Below, one piece after another: positions 26,476 through 33,975 of a stretch of 42,185 nt of DNA. The translations under genes and the position numbers were made by a program. Position 1 is the stretch's first letter; each line of letters opens with the position of its first letter. The notes beneath the pieces are model-generated. The model worked only from the letters and a program-made list of their open reading frames with translations, ran no database searches and was not told where the DNA came from. Source of the stretch: Chloroflexota bacterium (GTDB lineage: Bacteria > Chloroflexota > Limnocylindria > P2-11E); NCBI GenBank assembly GCA_028876375.1, contig JAGWSB010000011.1:1-42185 (forward strand). Direction: 5' to 3'.

Positions 26476-27525
26476 TCAGGCCGATCGCACGATGCGGATC
26501 GCGCTCGGCGGGAGCGTCACCGCGACGCGCGCGCCCGCCGCGAGGCCGAGGTCACGCGCGACACGCGGCAGCGTGACCGCCGTGATCGGCAGGGGCCCGC
26601 CGATCTCCACGCGCGTGACGTCGCCCTGCGCGTGCACCGCGTCGACGATCGCCTCGAACGAGTTCTCCGCCCGCGCGGCCGCCGCCGATGCGAGCTCGAC
26701 CTCGCTGGGGCGGTAGCAGGCGACGGCGGGTCCTTCCACGCCTGCGGGCGCGCGGAGCGTACGCTCGGGCGGACCGACGACAGCGCAGCCGTCCTCGACG
26801 CGCACGGCGCCGAGCGAGCGCAGACCCAGGAAGCGCGCGACGGGGAGCTCGACCGGACGATCGAGGACCTCCGCGGCGGGTCCGATCTGGCGGATGCGTC
26901 CGTCCATGAGGACGGCGACGTCGTCGCCGATGAGGCTCGCCTCCGACTGGTCGTGGGTGACGTAGACGGCGGGGATGCCGAGGCCGTGCAGGAGATCGCG
27001 CAATCCCGAGCGCAGCTCGTCGCGCGTGGGAGCGTCGAGCGCGCTCAGCGGCTCGTCGAGCAGGAGCAGCTGGGGACCGATCGCCAGCGCGCGGGCGACC
27101 GCGACGCGCTGGCGCTCGCCGCCCGAAAGGGTGCCGGGCTTGCGGCCGGCGAGGTGCGCGATCCCGACGCGCTCGAGCGTCGCGCGCGCGGCCAGCGGGT
27201 CGTCGCGCCCCGCCGCGCGCGGGCCGAAGCGGACGTTCTCCTCCACCGTGAGGTGGGGGAAGAGGGCGTAGTGCTGGAAGACGACGCCGATGCGCCGCTC
27301 CTCCGGAGGACGGCCGGCGATGGGACGCGCGGCGAGGGAGATCGTGCCCGCCATGGGGCGCCGGAAGCCGGCGATGGTCTCGAGCATCACGGTCTTTCCC
27401 GCGCCGGATGGACCGAGGACGATGAGGACGCGGCCCGGCGGGACGGTCACGTCCACGTCGCGCAAGCGGAATGCGCCCGCGTGGGCGTGCAGGCCGCGGA
27501 TCTCGAGACCGCCCTCGCCGGACAC
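26476..27525 (-). CDS. wtpC: Molybdate/tungstate ABC transporter ATPase
   Basis: 349 residues. Walker A LGPSGAGKT, Q loop VVFQHYALFPHL, signature LSGGERQRVAVARAL, Walker B LLLLDEPLSALDA and H loop VYVTHDQSEA. The C-terminal region (about 230-349) resembles the TOBE/regulatory domain of ModC/CysA-type subunits. It energises the permease, whose stop lies 3 bp upstream of this start. The symbol rests on the WtpA-like binding protein in the same operon; ModC would be an equally fair name. Confidence 0.93.
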   Translation of the reverse strand: MSGEGGLEIRGLHAHAGAFRLRDVDVTVPPGRVLIVLGPSGAGKTVMLETIAGFRRPMAGTISLAARPIAGRPPEERRIGVVFQHYALFPHLTVEENVRFGPRAAGRDDPLAARATLERVGIAHLAGRKPGTLSGGERQRVAVARALAIGPQLLLLDEPLSALDAPTRDELRSGLRDLLHGLGIPAVYVTHDQSEASLIGDDVAVLMDGRIRQIGPAAEVLDRPVELPVARFLGLRSLGAVRVEDGCAVVGPPERTLRAPAGVEGPAVACYRPSEVELASAAAARAENSFEAIVDAVHAQGDVTRVEIGGPLPITAVTLPRVARDLGLAAGARVAVTLPPSAIRIVRSA

Positions 27526-27528
27526 GTG

Positions 27529-28320
27529 CTAGCGAGCGAAGCGGCCGCTCGCGGCGACGCGAACGACGACGAACGTCGAGAGGGCGACGAGCAGGAGAAG
27601 GAGCGCGGCCGCGGCGCTGCGGTCGAGGCCGTTCTGGAGGTACTCCTCGTACACCTTCACCGGAGCGGTCATGGGGAAGTAGGCGAGGATGACGACGGCG
27701 CCGAATTCGCTGATCGACCGCGCGTACGCGAGGACCGCGCCGGTGACGATCCCTCGCGCGGCGAGGGGAAGGGTGACCCGCCGGAACGCGTGCCACGGCG
27801 TCGCGCCGAGGCTGCGCGCGGCGTGGTCGAGCTGCGGATCGAGCGATTCGATCGCGTCGCGGACGCTGTTGACCGCGAAGGGCACGCTCACGAACAGCAT
27901 CGCCGCCACGATGCCCCACTCGGTCCCGTAGAAGGCGATGCCGAAGGGCTCGAGGGGAGCGCCGAGCCACCCGTTGCGCCCGAAGACGAAGAGCAGCGCG
28001 ATCCCGGCGACGGTGTGCGGCACGGCGAGGGGGAGGTCGACCGCCGCCTGGAGGATGGCGCGGCCGCGGACGATGCGCCGCGCGAGCACGTATGCGAGCG
28101 GCACGCCGAAGACCACCGCGAGGAGCGCCGAGATGACGGCGTCCTTGAGGGTGAGCGCGATGGACGCGAGGACGTCGGGCTGCGCCGCTTCGGCGGCCAG
28201 CGCCGCCGGGGTCGTCGCGACGCCGAGCCGGAGCAGCGGCACGAGGATGAACGCGAGCAACAGCCCCGCGAGCGTCCAGGTGACGACGGGGAAGGGGCCG
28301 CGGCCCCAGCTCAGGGCCAC
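27529..28320 (-). CDS. wtpB: Molybdate/tungstate ABC transporter permease
   Basis: 263 residues from the GTG at 28320, which overlaps the end of the binding-protein gene by 10 bp. Six membrane helices, with the permease loop ARSLGATPWHAFRRVTLPLAARGI (EAA motif) and the segment ARSISEFGAVVILAY that is typical of ModB/CysT/WtpB. It forms the channel with WtpC and WtpA. A longer frame extends upstream but runs into the coding sequence of the binding protein. Confidence 0.92.
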   Translation of the reverse strand: MALSWGRGPFPVVTWTLAGLLLAFILVPLLRLGVATTPAALAAEAAQPDVLASIALTLKDAVISALLAVVFGVPLAYVLARRIVRGRAILQAAVDLPLAVPHTVAGIALLFVFGRNGWLGAPLEPFGIAFYGTEWGIVAAMLFVSVPFAVNSVRDAIESLDPQLDHAARSLGATPWHAFRRVTLPLAARGIVTGAVLAYARSISEFGAVVILAYFPMTAPVKVYEEYLQNGLDRSAAAALLLLLVALSTFVVVRVAASGRFAR

Positions 28321-29324
28321 TGCTTCACGAGCGAACGCAGCTGGTCGGGGGTCTTGTCGAGCGGCTGGGCGATCGCGGGCGAGATGACGTTGAAGCCGGC
28401 CTTCGACATCGCGCCCTGGCCGTCGGCACCGAGCGCGAACTGCATCCAGCGCAGGGCCCACGCGCGCTGCGGGGCGTCGTCCGGCACGCTGAGCGCGTAG
28501 ACGATCGGCTGCCCCACGAGGTCGCCGTTGGCGGTGTGCACGGTCACCGTCTTGTACGCCGCGGCCTTGGCCGCGTCGGAGAGGTCGATGTCCGACGGTA
28601 GGTCGAGGAACTTGAAGCCGTGCTGCTTCGCGTCCGAGCGGTAGATGGCGAGGTAGTCGATCTCGCCCGCCTGGAGCGCGCCGATGAGCTCGGTCTCGGT
28701 GTCGCGCATGTAGGTCTTGGGCGCGTTGCTGAGGATGGCGTCGCTGAGGCCCGGCTGGTGGTAGTAGCTCTCGGCCAGCTTCAGCATCTGGAGCGTCGCG
28801 TAGCCGGACGGGTCGGTGTCCGGGTTCGACCGTCCGACGCGCACTCCCGGCTGGCTGAGGACCGTGTACCAGTTCTGCGGCGTGATCCCCGACGCGCCCT
28901 TGCTCTTGTCCGTGTAGACGAAGGTGATCGCGTTGGAGACGAAGCCGACGTACCAGTCGGTGTACTTCTTCGATCCGTCGATGAGGTACTTGGGGATGAC
29001 GGTGTAGCCGGCGACGCCGACGACGTCGGCCTTCTGTCCGAGCTCGGTGATCTGCTTGACCATCTTCACGCTGCCGCCGAACTGCGCCTCGACGGTCACG
29101 TTCGGATACTTCTTCATGAAGGCGGAGTCGATGTCCTTGAACGGATTGACGAGCGTCCCGGCGGCGAAGATGGTGAGCTTGGCCGGCGCGGAGCTGGCCG
29201 CGCTCGCGCTCGCGGCGCTCGGCGCAGGCGACGCGCTCGACGCGGACGACGGCCCGCCTCCGCCGCAGGCGCCGAGCAGGATCGCGCCGGTCGCCAGCAG
29301 GGCCGCCGGTCTCAGCGTCGCCAT
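28311..29324 (-). CDS. wtpA: Molybdate/tungstate-binding lipoprotein
   Basis: 337 residues from the ATG at 29324, which has AAGGAGA at good spacing; an in-frame ATG at 29345 lies inside the upstream gene. Lipobox LLGAC at about residue 20, then a Ser/Ala-rich linker. The periplasmic-binding domain (LTIFAAGTLVNPFKDID, FGGSVKMVKQI) and the late segment YLAIYRSDAKQHGFKFLDLP followed by DIDLSD fit the tungstate-binding WtpA group better than ModA. It captures the oxyanion outside the membrane. Confidence 0.93.
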   Translation of the reverse strand: MATLRPAALLATGAILLGACGGGGPSSASSASPAPSAASASAASSAPAKLTIFAAGTLVNPFKDIDSAFMKKYPNVTVEAQFGGSVKMVKQITELGQKADVVGVAGYTVIPKYLIDGSKKYTDWYVGFVSNAITFVYTDKSKGASGITPQNWYTVLSQPGVRVGRSNPDTDPSGYATLQMLKLAESYYHQPGLSDAILSNAPKTYMRDTETELIGALQAGEIDYLAIYRSDAKQHGFKFLDLPSDIDLSDAAKAAAYKTVTVHTANGDLVGQPIVYALSVPDDAPQRAWALRWMQFALGADGQGAMSKAGFNVISPAIAQPLDKTPDQLRSLVKQWP

Positions 29325-29325
29325 G

Positions 29326-29763
29326 TCACTCTCTCCTTCGCGCATATCGCTGTTCGCGCAGCTCGATCATCACGTTCGTCGCCTTGACGACGGCCACGAC
29401 CTCGTCGCCGATCTCGAGCTTCATGTCATCGACCGCCTCGCGCGTCACCAAGCTCACGACGCGGTGTGGGCCGGCGAGCACCTCGACGAGGGCCGCGACC
29501 TTGTCGCGCTCGATGCGCGTCACGACGCCCTCGAAGCGGTTGCGCGCCGAGCGCGTCGCCATCGCGCGATCGCTCGCGCGCCGCGCGCGACGGAGGCGCT
29601 CCACCTCCGCGAGCGAGATCGTCCGCTGGCCGCCGGCGCTGCGCGCCGAGCGGATGCGCCCCTGCGCTTCCCAGCGGCGGAGGGTCGCGACCGAGACGTC
29701 GAGGAGCTCGGCGGCCGCGCCGATGCGCAAGGCGCGCGCCGCATCGCTAGCTTTTTTTGGCAT
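29326..29763 (-). CDS. HTH (MerR/excisionase-like) regulator with molybdate-binding Mop/TOBE domain
   Basis: 145 residues from the ATG at 29763. An in-frame ATG at 29778 sits inside an apparent -10 box, so the later start is preferred. The N-terminal winged-helix reads IGAAAELLDVSVATLRRWEAQGRI. The C-terminal half is a single Mop/TOBE domain (NRFEGVVTRIERDKVAALVEV and AVVKATNVMIE), which binds molybdate or tungstate. It is functionally like ModE but with a different DNA-binding domain. It is the first gene of the importer operon, one base before wtpA, and probably controls it. Confidence 0.88.
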   Translation of the reverse strand: MPKKASDAARALRIGAAAELLDVSVATLRRWEAQGRIRSARSAGGQRTISLAEVERLRRARRASDRAMATRSARNRFEGVVTRIERDKVAALVEVLAGPHRVVSLVTREAVDDMKLEIGDEVVAVVKATNVMIELREQRYARRRE

Positions 29764-29772
29764 CGAAGCCCC

Positions 29773-29787
29773 GATCATATATGTATC
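29773..29787. promoter_or_regulatory. Palindromic AT-rich site over the -10 box of the Mop regulator gene
   Basis: On the minus strand it reads GAT-a-CATATATG-ATC, an inverted repeat broken by one base. The -10-like TATGAT (29774-29779) lies within it, 10 bases before the ATG at 29763. TA-rich palindromes of this kind resemble ModE boxes, so it is a candidate autoregulatory operator. Confidence 0.45.
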
Positions 29788-29871
29788 CGGCGGCCGATGA
29801 CGCGCTCGCGGCGCTGTGGCGCCGCCTCGTCGTGGTCGGTCAGGTGCGCGTCGCGTCGGAGCGGGCGCGCG

Positions 29872-31035
29872 TCAGGCGGCGCGCGTACCGCCGAACACGA
29901 GCTCGGGGAGCCGCGCCAGGTACTCCGCCGGGGTGCGCCCCTTCAGGTGCGGGAGCCAGCCGCGGTGCACGGCGGCGCGCACGGCGGCGGCGATGACGAA
30001 TCCGGCGAAGAAGGCGAGCCCGATGTTCGTCGTGACCGCGAGGACGGCCATCGACGTCGCGATCCACCCCTGCCACCCGAAGAGCCCGCGCGCCGACGAG
30101 AGGAGCTCGAGCGCGACGAGGAGGAGGAGCGAGCCGAGCAGCGGCATGGGGAACGCGGCGAGCGCCGACCCCAGCCCCGGCGCGAAGAAGAGCCCGAGCG
30201 CGAGCGCGAGCGCGCCCTCGATCACGTTCTTCCAGGCCGTCCGCGCGCCGTAGAAGTACTGCGCCGCGAGGCCGCCGGCGCCGTGGCACAGCGGCGCGCC
30301 GGACAGCAGCGCGGCGACGACGTTCATCGCGCCGGTGCTGATCGCCAATCTCCGCTCCGGTATCGGCCGCTCCGGGAAGTAGCGCGCGCCGAGGGCCGCC
30401 GTCGCGATGATCGCGTTCGCCAGCGTGAGCGGCAGCTGCGCGATACCGCCGCGGAGCATGCCGTCGAGCACGTCGGAGGCGCCGGGCAGCGAGAGCGCGG
30501 GGAGCGACGGGACGATCGCGAGCGCCACCTGGTCGCGCGGCATCAGCGCGATCGACGCGGCGATGGTGAGGGCGATACCGACGAGCCGGAAGCGCAGCGT
30601 CACCGCGAAGAGGAGGAGGCCGAGCGCGGCGAGCGGGACGCTCCGCGCGAGGAGGAGGACGGCTTGCAGCCCCAGCGTGAACGCGAGCCCCAGCTGTACG
30701 CCGCGGGCGATGAACGCCGGGACGGTGCCGCGCAGCCACCCCAGGAGCGGGGTAGCCGCGACGACGAGCCAGACCACGCCCGTCCCGAGCGCGGCGCCAT
30801 ACACCTGGCCCGCCGGCCACCGCTCGGCGATCGCCGCCGCGGCGACGGCCTTCTGCGGTTGCACGGGGACGGGGAGGCGGAAGGCGACGCCGGCGAGCAT
30901 GGTCGCGAGCCCGAACGTGATGAAGAAGCCGCCCGGGTCGACGTGCGCGACGATGACGAGGCCGGCGGCGAGGGGGAGCAGCGTCCCGATGTCGCCGAAG
31001 GCGCCGACGAGGTCGCCGAGCTGGGGTCGGGTCAC
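29872..31035 (-). CDS. MOT1-type molybdate (sulfate-like) transporter
   Basis: 387 residues from a GTG, about 10-12 membrane helices. It shows both MOT1 signature segments: GDLVGAFGDIGTLLPLAAGL near the N-terminus and PVPVQPQKAVAAAAI near residue 57. The second half repeats the pattern with GAPLCHGAGGLAAQY. MOT1 proteins import molybdate with high affinity in plants and algae. It lies upstream of the ABC importer operon on the same strand, so the organism appears to hold two kinds of molybdate uptake here. The exact ion was not determined. Confidence 0.87.
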   Translation of the reverse strand: MTRPQLGDLVGAFGDIGTLLPLAAGLVIVAHVDPGGFFITFGLATMLAGVAFRLPVPVQPQKAVAAAAIAERWPAGQVYGAALGTGVVWLVVAATPLLGWLRGTVPAFIARGVQLGLAFTLGLQAVLLLARSVPLAALGLLLFAVTLRFRLVGIALTIAASIALMPRDQVALAIVPSLPALSLPGASDVLDGMLRGGIAQLPLTLANAIIATAALGARYFPERPIPERRLAISTGAMNVVAALLSGAPLCHGAGGLAAQYFYGARTAWKNVIEGALALALGLFFAPGLGSALAAFPMPLLGSLLLLVALELLSSARGLFGWQGWIATSMAVLAVTTNIGLAFFAGFVIAAAVRAAVHRGWLPHLKGRTPAEYLARLPELVFGGTRAA

Positions 31036-31050
31036 GCGGACAGGCTAGGG

Positions 31051-31308
31051 CTAGTAGCGGAGGACGACCCGCCCGAGCACCGCGCGGCGCTCTACCAGGA
31101 GGCTCTCGTGTCCCGGCGCGTCGCTCGCGAGGATGACGTCGTCGCCGTCGATGGCCGCGACGCGCTTCACGACGAGCCGGTCGTCGCGCGGATCCTCCGC
31201 GACGACGACCGCGCCCGCGTGCAGCGGGAGGCGGAGATACACCAGCGTGTCGCCGTGCCGCAGCGACGGCTCCATGCTGTGCCCCGCCACCCGCACGCGG
31301 CCGAGCAT
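31051..31308 (-). CDS. sodX: Ni-superoxide dismutase maturation protease (S26-like)
   Basis: 85 residues. A minimal signal-peptidase fold without a membrane anchor: GHSMEPSLRHGDTLVY holds the catalytic Ser, and VVKRVAAIDGDDVIL holds the Lys. It starts 2 bp after the stop of sodN on the same strand. This pairing is the standard Ni-SOD arrangement, in which the protease removes the leader before the nickel hook. Confidence 0.92.
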   Translation of the reverse strand: MLGRVRVAGHSMEPSLRHGDTLVYLRLPLHAGAVVVAEDPRDDRLVVKRVAAIDGDDVILASDAPGHESLLVERRAVLGRVVLRY

Positions 31309-31310
31309 CG

Positions 31311-31739
31311 CTAGGCCGCTCTCTTCGCCGAAGAGGCGACGCGCGTCTTCTCGGGTCCTCCGGTCTTGCGCCACATCTCGTCGACCTTGTCGATCATGTC
31401 GAGGAGCTTCTGGCCCTCGGCCATGTCCACGGAGCCCTTCACGACGGAAGCTTGCTTCGCGGCCTTCCAGAAGATCTCGTGCAGCTCCGGGAACTTCTCG
31501 AGGTGCTCCGGCTTGAAGTAGTCGTGCCACAGCACGTCGAGGTGGTGCTTCACGAGCTCGGCGCGCTCCTCCTTGATGGCGATCGCGCGCTCCTTGAAGA
31601 CCGGATCGTTCGAGCCCTGGTACTTCTCCATGATCTTGTAGCAGGACTCGGCCTCGATCCGCGCCTGTGCCGGGTCGTACACCCCGCACGGCAGGTCGCA
31701 GTGGGCGTACGCAGTTCGCGGGCGTCCAAAGATACGCAT
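31311..31739 (-). CDS. sodN: Nickel superoxide dismutase
   Basis: 142 residues. A 12-residue leader (MRIFGRPRTAYA) precedes the nickel hook HCDLPCGVY at residues 13-21; nickel is bound by the His13 amine and side chain and by Cys14 and Cys18. The rest is the four-helix bundle (HHLDVLWHDYFKPEHLEKFP, EIFWKAAKQASVVKG). It has a strong ribosome site AAGGAGG 9 bases before the ATG. Cytosolic superoxide removal is the expected role. The enzyme folds as a hexamer in known examples. Confidence 0.97.
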   Translation of the reverse strand: MRIFGRPRTAYAHCDLPCGVYDPAQARIEAESCYKIMEKYQGSNDPVFKERAIAIKEERAELVKHHLDVLWHDYFKPEHLEKFPELHEIFWKAAKQASVVKGSVDMAEGQKLLDMIDKVDEMWRKTGGPEKTRVASSAKRAA

Positions 31740-31797
31740 GCTGAGTCGCCTCCTTATGGGATCTCCTGTTCCGGACCCGTTGTACCGCCTCCGCCCC

Positions 31798-31803
31798 TAG
31801 GAT
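31798..31803 (+). promoter_or_regulatory. Candidate leaderless -10 box for the CitE-like gene
   Basis: TAGGAT, 6 bases before the GTG at 31810, with no ribosome-binding site between. It fits the TAnnnT pattern seen elsewhere in the window. Confidence 0.4.
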
Positions 31804-31809
31804 GCCCGC

Positions 31810-32673
31810 GTGCTCCCGCTGCCCCCCGAGGACCTTCGGCGCGCGCCCCCGCGCAGCTGGCTCTTCGTCCCCGCGCTGCGCGCGCCGGAGTGGATACCGA
31901 AGGCGGTCGCATCGGGCGCCGACGCCCTCATCGTCGACCTCGAGGACGCGACCGCGCCCGACGAGAAGGACCGCGCCCGCGACGTCGTCCGCGGCCTCGG
32001 CCTCGCGCACGGGCAGCGGTCGCCGGTCATGGCCGTGCGCGTGAACTCGGGGCCGCGTGAGCGGCACGAGGCCGACCTGCGCGCCGCCGTCGACAGCGGC
32101 GCCTCGGCGGTCCTGCTGCCGAAGATCGAGGAGCCCGAGGAGGTGCGCGCGGCGGGCTGGACCGGCCTGGCGATGGTCGTGATGATCGAGACGGCCAAGG
32201 GGCTCCTGCGCGCCGCGGACATCGCGACGGCGCACGACCACCTCGTCGCGCTCGCTTTCGGCAGCTTCGACCTCAGCGCCGAGCTCGGCGCCGCGCCGTC
32301 ACGCGAGGGGATCGAGCTCCTGTACGCGCGATCTCACGTCGTCACCGCGGCGGCCGCAGCCGGCGCGGCCGCCATCGACACGCCCTGGGTCGACATCAAG
32401 GACGCCGAGGGCTGCGCGCGCGAGGCCGCGGCGGCGCGGCGGCTCGGCTTCTCCGGGAAGCTGGCGATACATCCGTCGCACGTCGCATCCATCAACGCGG
32501 CCTTCAGCCCGAGCGACGACGAGATCGCCGACGCCGAGGCGCTCCTCGCGGCGTTCGACAAGGCGGTCGCCGCCGGCGCCGGCGTCGCGACCTACCAGGG
32601 CCGCATGATCGATCGTCCGCTCGCCCTCGCCGCGCGCCGCGTGCTCGCGCGCGCCGGGCTCGCGCGACGCTGA
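31810..32673 (+). CDS. CitE-like CoA ester lyase (HpcH/HpaI aldolase family)
   Basis: 287 residues, GTG start. TIM-barrel lyase signatures: RSWLFVPALRAPEWIPKAV, GADALIVDLEDATAP (acidic metal site), VMIETAKGLL, AFGSFDLSAELG and the late AIHPSHVASINAAF. Relatives cleave citryl-, malyl- or citramalyl-CoA. No CitD/CitF partners are present, so it is not a citrate lyase subunit. The MaoC hydratase next door suggests a C4/C5 acyl-CoA path such as malyl-CoA or methylmalyl-CoA/mesaconyl-CoA chemistry. Confidence 0.9.
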   Translation: MLPLPPEDLRRAPPRSWLFVPALRAPEWIPKAVASGADALIVDLEDATAPDEKDRARDVVRGLGLAHGQRSPVMAVRVNSGPRERHEADLRAAVDSGASAVLLPKIEEPEEVRAAGWTGLAMVVMIETAKGLLRAADIATAHDHLVALAFGSFDLSAELGAAPSREGIELLYARSHVVTAAAAAGAAAIDTPWVDIKDAEGCAREAAAARRLGFSGKLAIHPSHVASINAAFSPSDDEIADAEALLAAFDKAVAAGAGVATYQGRMIDRPLALAARRVLARAGLARR

Positions 32674-32674
32674 A

Positions 32675-32680
32675 TACCAT
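32675..32680 (+). promoter_or_regulatory. Candidate -10 box for the MaoC gene
   Basis: TACCAT, 9 bases before ATG 32690, immediately after the CitE-like stop. Another TAnnnT box with near-zero leader length. Confidence 0.3.
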
Positions 32681-32689
32681 TCGATCGCG

Positions 32690-33175
32690 ATGACAGCGCC
32701 GCGCGGCCGCGTCTTCGAGGACTACACCGTCGGGACCGTATTCGACCACCCCGTCGGACGGACGATCGTCGACACGGACAACGTGTGGTTCACGAACATC
32801 ACGATGAACATGAACCCGCTCCACTTCGACGCGCACTACTCCGCGCAGACGGAGTTCAAGAAGCCCCTGGTGAACTCGTGCTTCACCCTCGCGCTCGTCA
32901 CCGGCCTCAGCGTCGTCGACGTCGACCACGCGTTCGCGAATCTCGGCTGGGACGAGGTGCGCTTGCCCGCGCCGGTCTTCGTGGGCGACACCATCTACGC
33001 GCGGAGCGAGGTCATCGAAGCGCGCGAGTCGCGCTCGCGGCCGAGCGCGGGGATCGTGAAGCTGCGGACGACGGGCTTCAAGCAGGACGGGACGGTCGTG
33101 ATCACCTTCATGCGCACGGTCATGGTCTATCGGCGCGGCCACGTCCCGGAGATCCCGCGCCCCACGCCGAAGTGA
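32690..33175 (+). CDS. MaoC-family (mesaconyl-CoA-type) hydratase
   Basis: 161 residues, single hotdog domain. The hydratase-2 motif region reads NITMNMNPLHFDAHYSAQTE, with the catalytic Asp/His pair (FDAHY) and the upstream Asn-Pro-Leu turn. VNSCFTLALVTGLSV and VGDTIYARSEVIEARESRS are typical of MaoC dehydratases. It would hydrate an enoyl-CoA product for the CitE-like lyase 16 bp upstream. The specific acyl-CoA is unknown. Confidence 0.9.
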   Translation: MTAPRGRVFEDYTVGTVFDHPVGRTIVDTDNVWFTNITMNMNPLHFDAHYSAQTEFKKPLVNSCFTLALVTGLSVVDVDHAFANLGWDEVRLPAPVFVGDTIYARSEVIEARESRSRPSAGIVKLRTTGFKQDGTVVITFMRTVMVYRRGHVPEIPRPTPK

Positions 33176-33181
33176 GCCGTT

Positions 33182-33197
33182 CCCGCGCGCGCGCGGG
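33182..33197. repeat. Perfect 16-base GC palindrome after the MaoC stop
   Basis: CCCGCGCG followed by its reverse complement CGCGCGGG, 6 bases beyond the MaoC stop codon. No T run follows. It may be a weak stop or attenuation hairpin, or simple GC-rich sequence in the 89-bp gap before the methyltransferase ATG. Confidence 0.3.
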
Positions 33198-33264
33198 CCG
33201 AGGCGCCCGAGCGACGAGGTCGGACAAGGCTCAGGACGTCAAGAGCACTCGCGTCGGACGCGTC

Positions 33265-33975
33265 ATGGTCGTCACGCGCCACCCGCGCGCCGGTCGAGAA
33301 GTGCGCGCGTTCGGCGGGGCGCGCCTCTTCCGCGGCAAGGACGTCCTCGACATCGGGACCGGCAACGGGCGCCTCGCGTTCGACGTGGCGCCGTACGCGC
33401 GGCGGGTCCTCGGCATCGATCCCAGCGAGGACAGCGTGCGCGTCGCGCGCGAGCGCGCCGCGGCCGAGGGCCTGCGCAACGTCGAGTTCCGCGTCGGCGA
33501 CGCCGCGGCGCTCGACGTCGGGCGCGAGCGCTACGACATCGCGATCTTCTCCTGGTCCCTCTGATGAGTGCGCATCGGGGGCATGGTCGATGCCCTGAGG
33601 TCGGCGCACCGGGCGGTGAAGCGCGGCGGGCTCGTCATCGACGCGCGCCCTGACGCCTCACGCCGTCCGCGCGTCGTCGCGGCCGGCCGCGTCCGCGCCT
33701 GGCTCCTCCAGTCATCCGACGCCGATCTCCGCGACGATCGCGCCGACGGATCCGTCGCGCGCCTCGTGGGTCGCGGCCTCTACCGCGTCGTGCGCTCCGG
33801 CCACGTCTGGCACTCGACGCGCTTCGCGGACCTCACGGACCTCGATGCCTATCTGCGCGACAGCGCGCGGTACGCCGCGTTCGAGCGGGGCACGCGTCCG
33901 AGGCTCGCGCCGTTCCGCGACGGTCCGTTCGACGTGCGCCGCGCGATCGGCTTCGACGTGCTCGAGAGGCTCTAG
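33265..33975 (+). CDS. Class I SAM methyltransferase with two in-frame TGA codons; candidate selenoprotein
   Basis: Read through, this gives 236 residues with TGA at codons 100 and 101 (33562-33567). The first part has motif I VLDIGTGNGRLAFDVAPYA, the acidic VLGIDPSED and VGDAAALDVGRERYDIAIFSWSL. After the TGAs, in the same frame, it continues GGMVDALRSAHRAVKRGGLVIDARPD, exactly what follows in this family, then the C-terminal domain to 33975. From memory of relatives, SWSL is often followed by one or two Cys, the residue that selenocysteine replaces. A hairpin resembling a SECIS starts 11 bases after the second TGA. A GTG at 33172 overlapping the MaoC stop is an alternative start with an Arg-rich extension. 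If not recoded, it is a pseudogene. Confidence 0.6.
33579..33595 (+). promoter_or_regulatory. Candidate bacterial SECIS hairpin
   Basis: GGGCAT, loop GGTCG, ATGCCC: a perfect 6-bp stem of 17 bases in all. It begins 11 bases after the second TGA. In E. coli fdhF the 17-base upper SECIS hairpin also begins 11 bases after its UGA and carries GGUC in the loop. The SelB-contacting loop G-U is present; the bulged U of the fdhF stem is not. Confidence 0.5.

Noticed and set aside
27529-28461. Longer permease reading frame reaching 28461
   Set aside because: The extra N-terminus is shadow of the binding-protein gene and lacks membrane character; GTG 28320 gives the normal permease length.
33541-33610. 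Frameshift or sequencing indel as the cause of the broken methyltransferase
   Set aside because: Both parts are in the same frame, so an indel would not join them; two base changes in adjacent codons would be required.
33564-33658. Reinitiation at the out-of-frame ATG overlapping the TGAs
   Set aside because: That frame stops soon and gives no recognisable protein; the methyltransferase sequence continues in the original frame.
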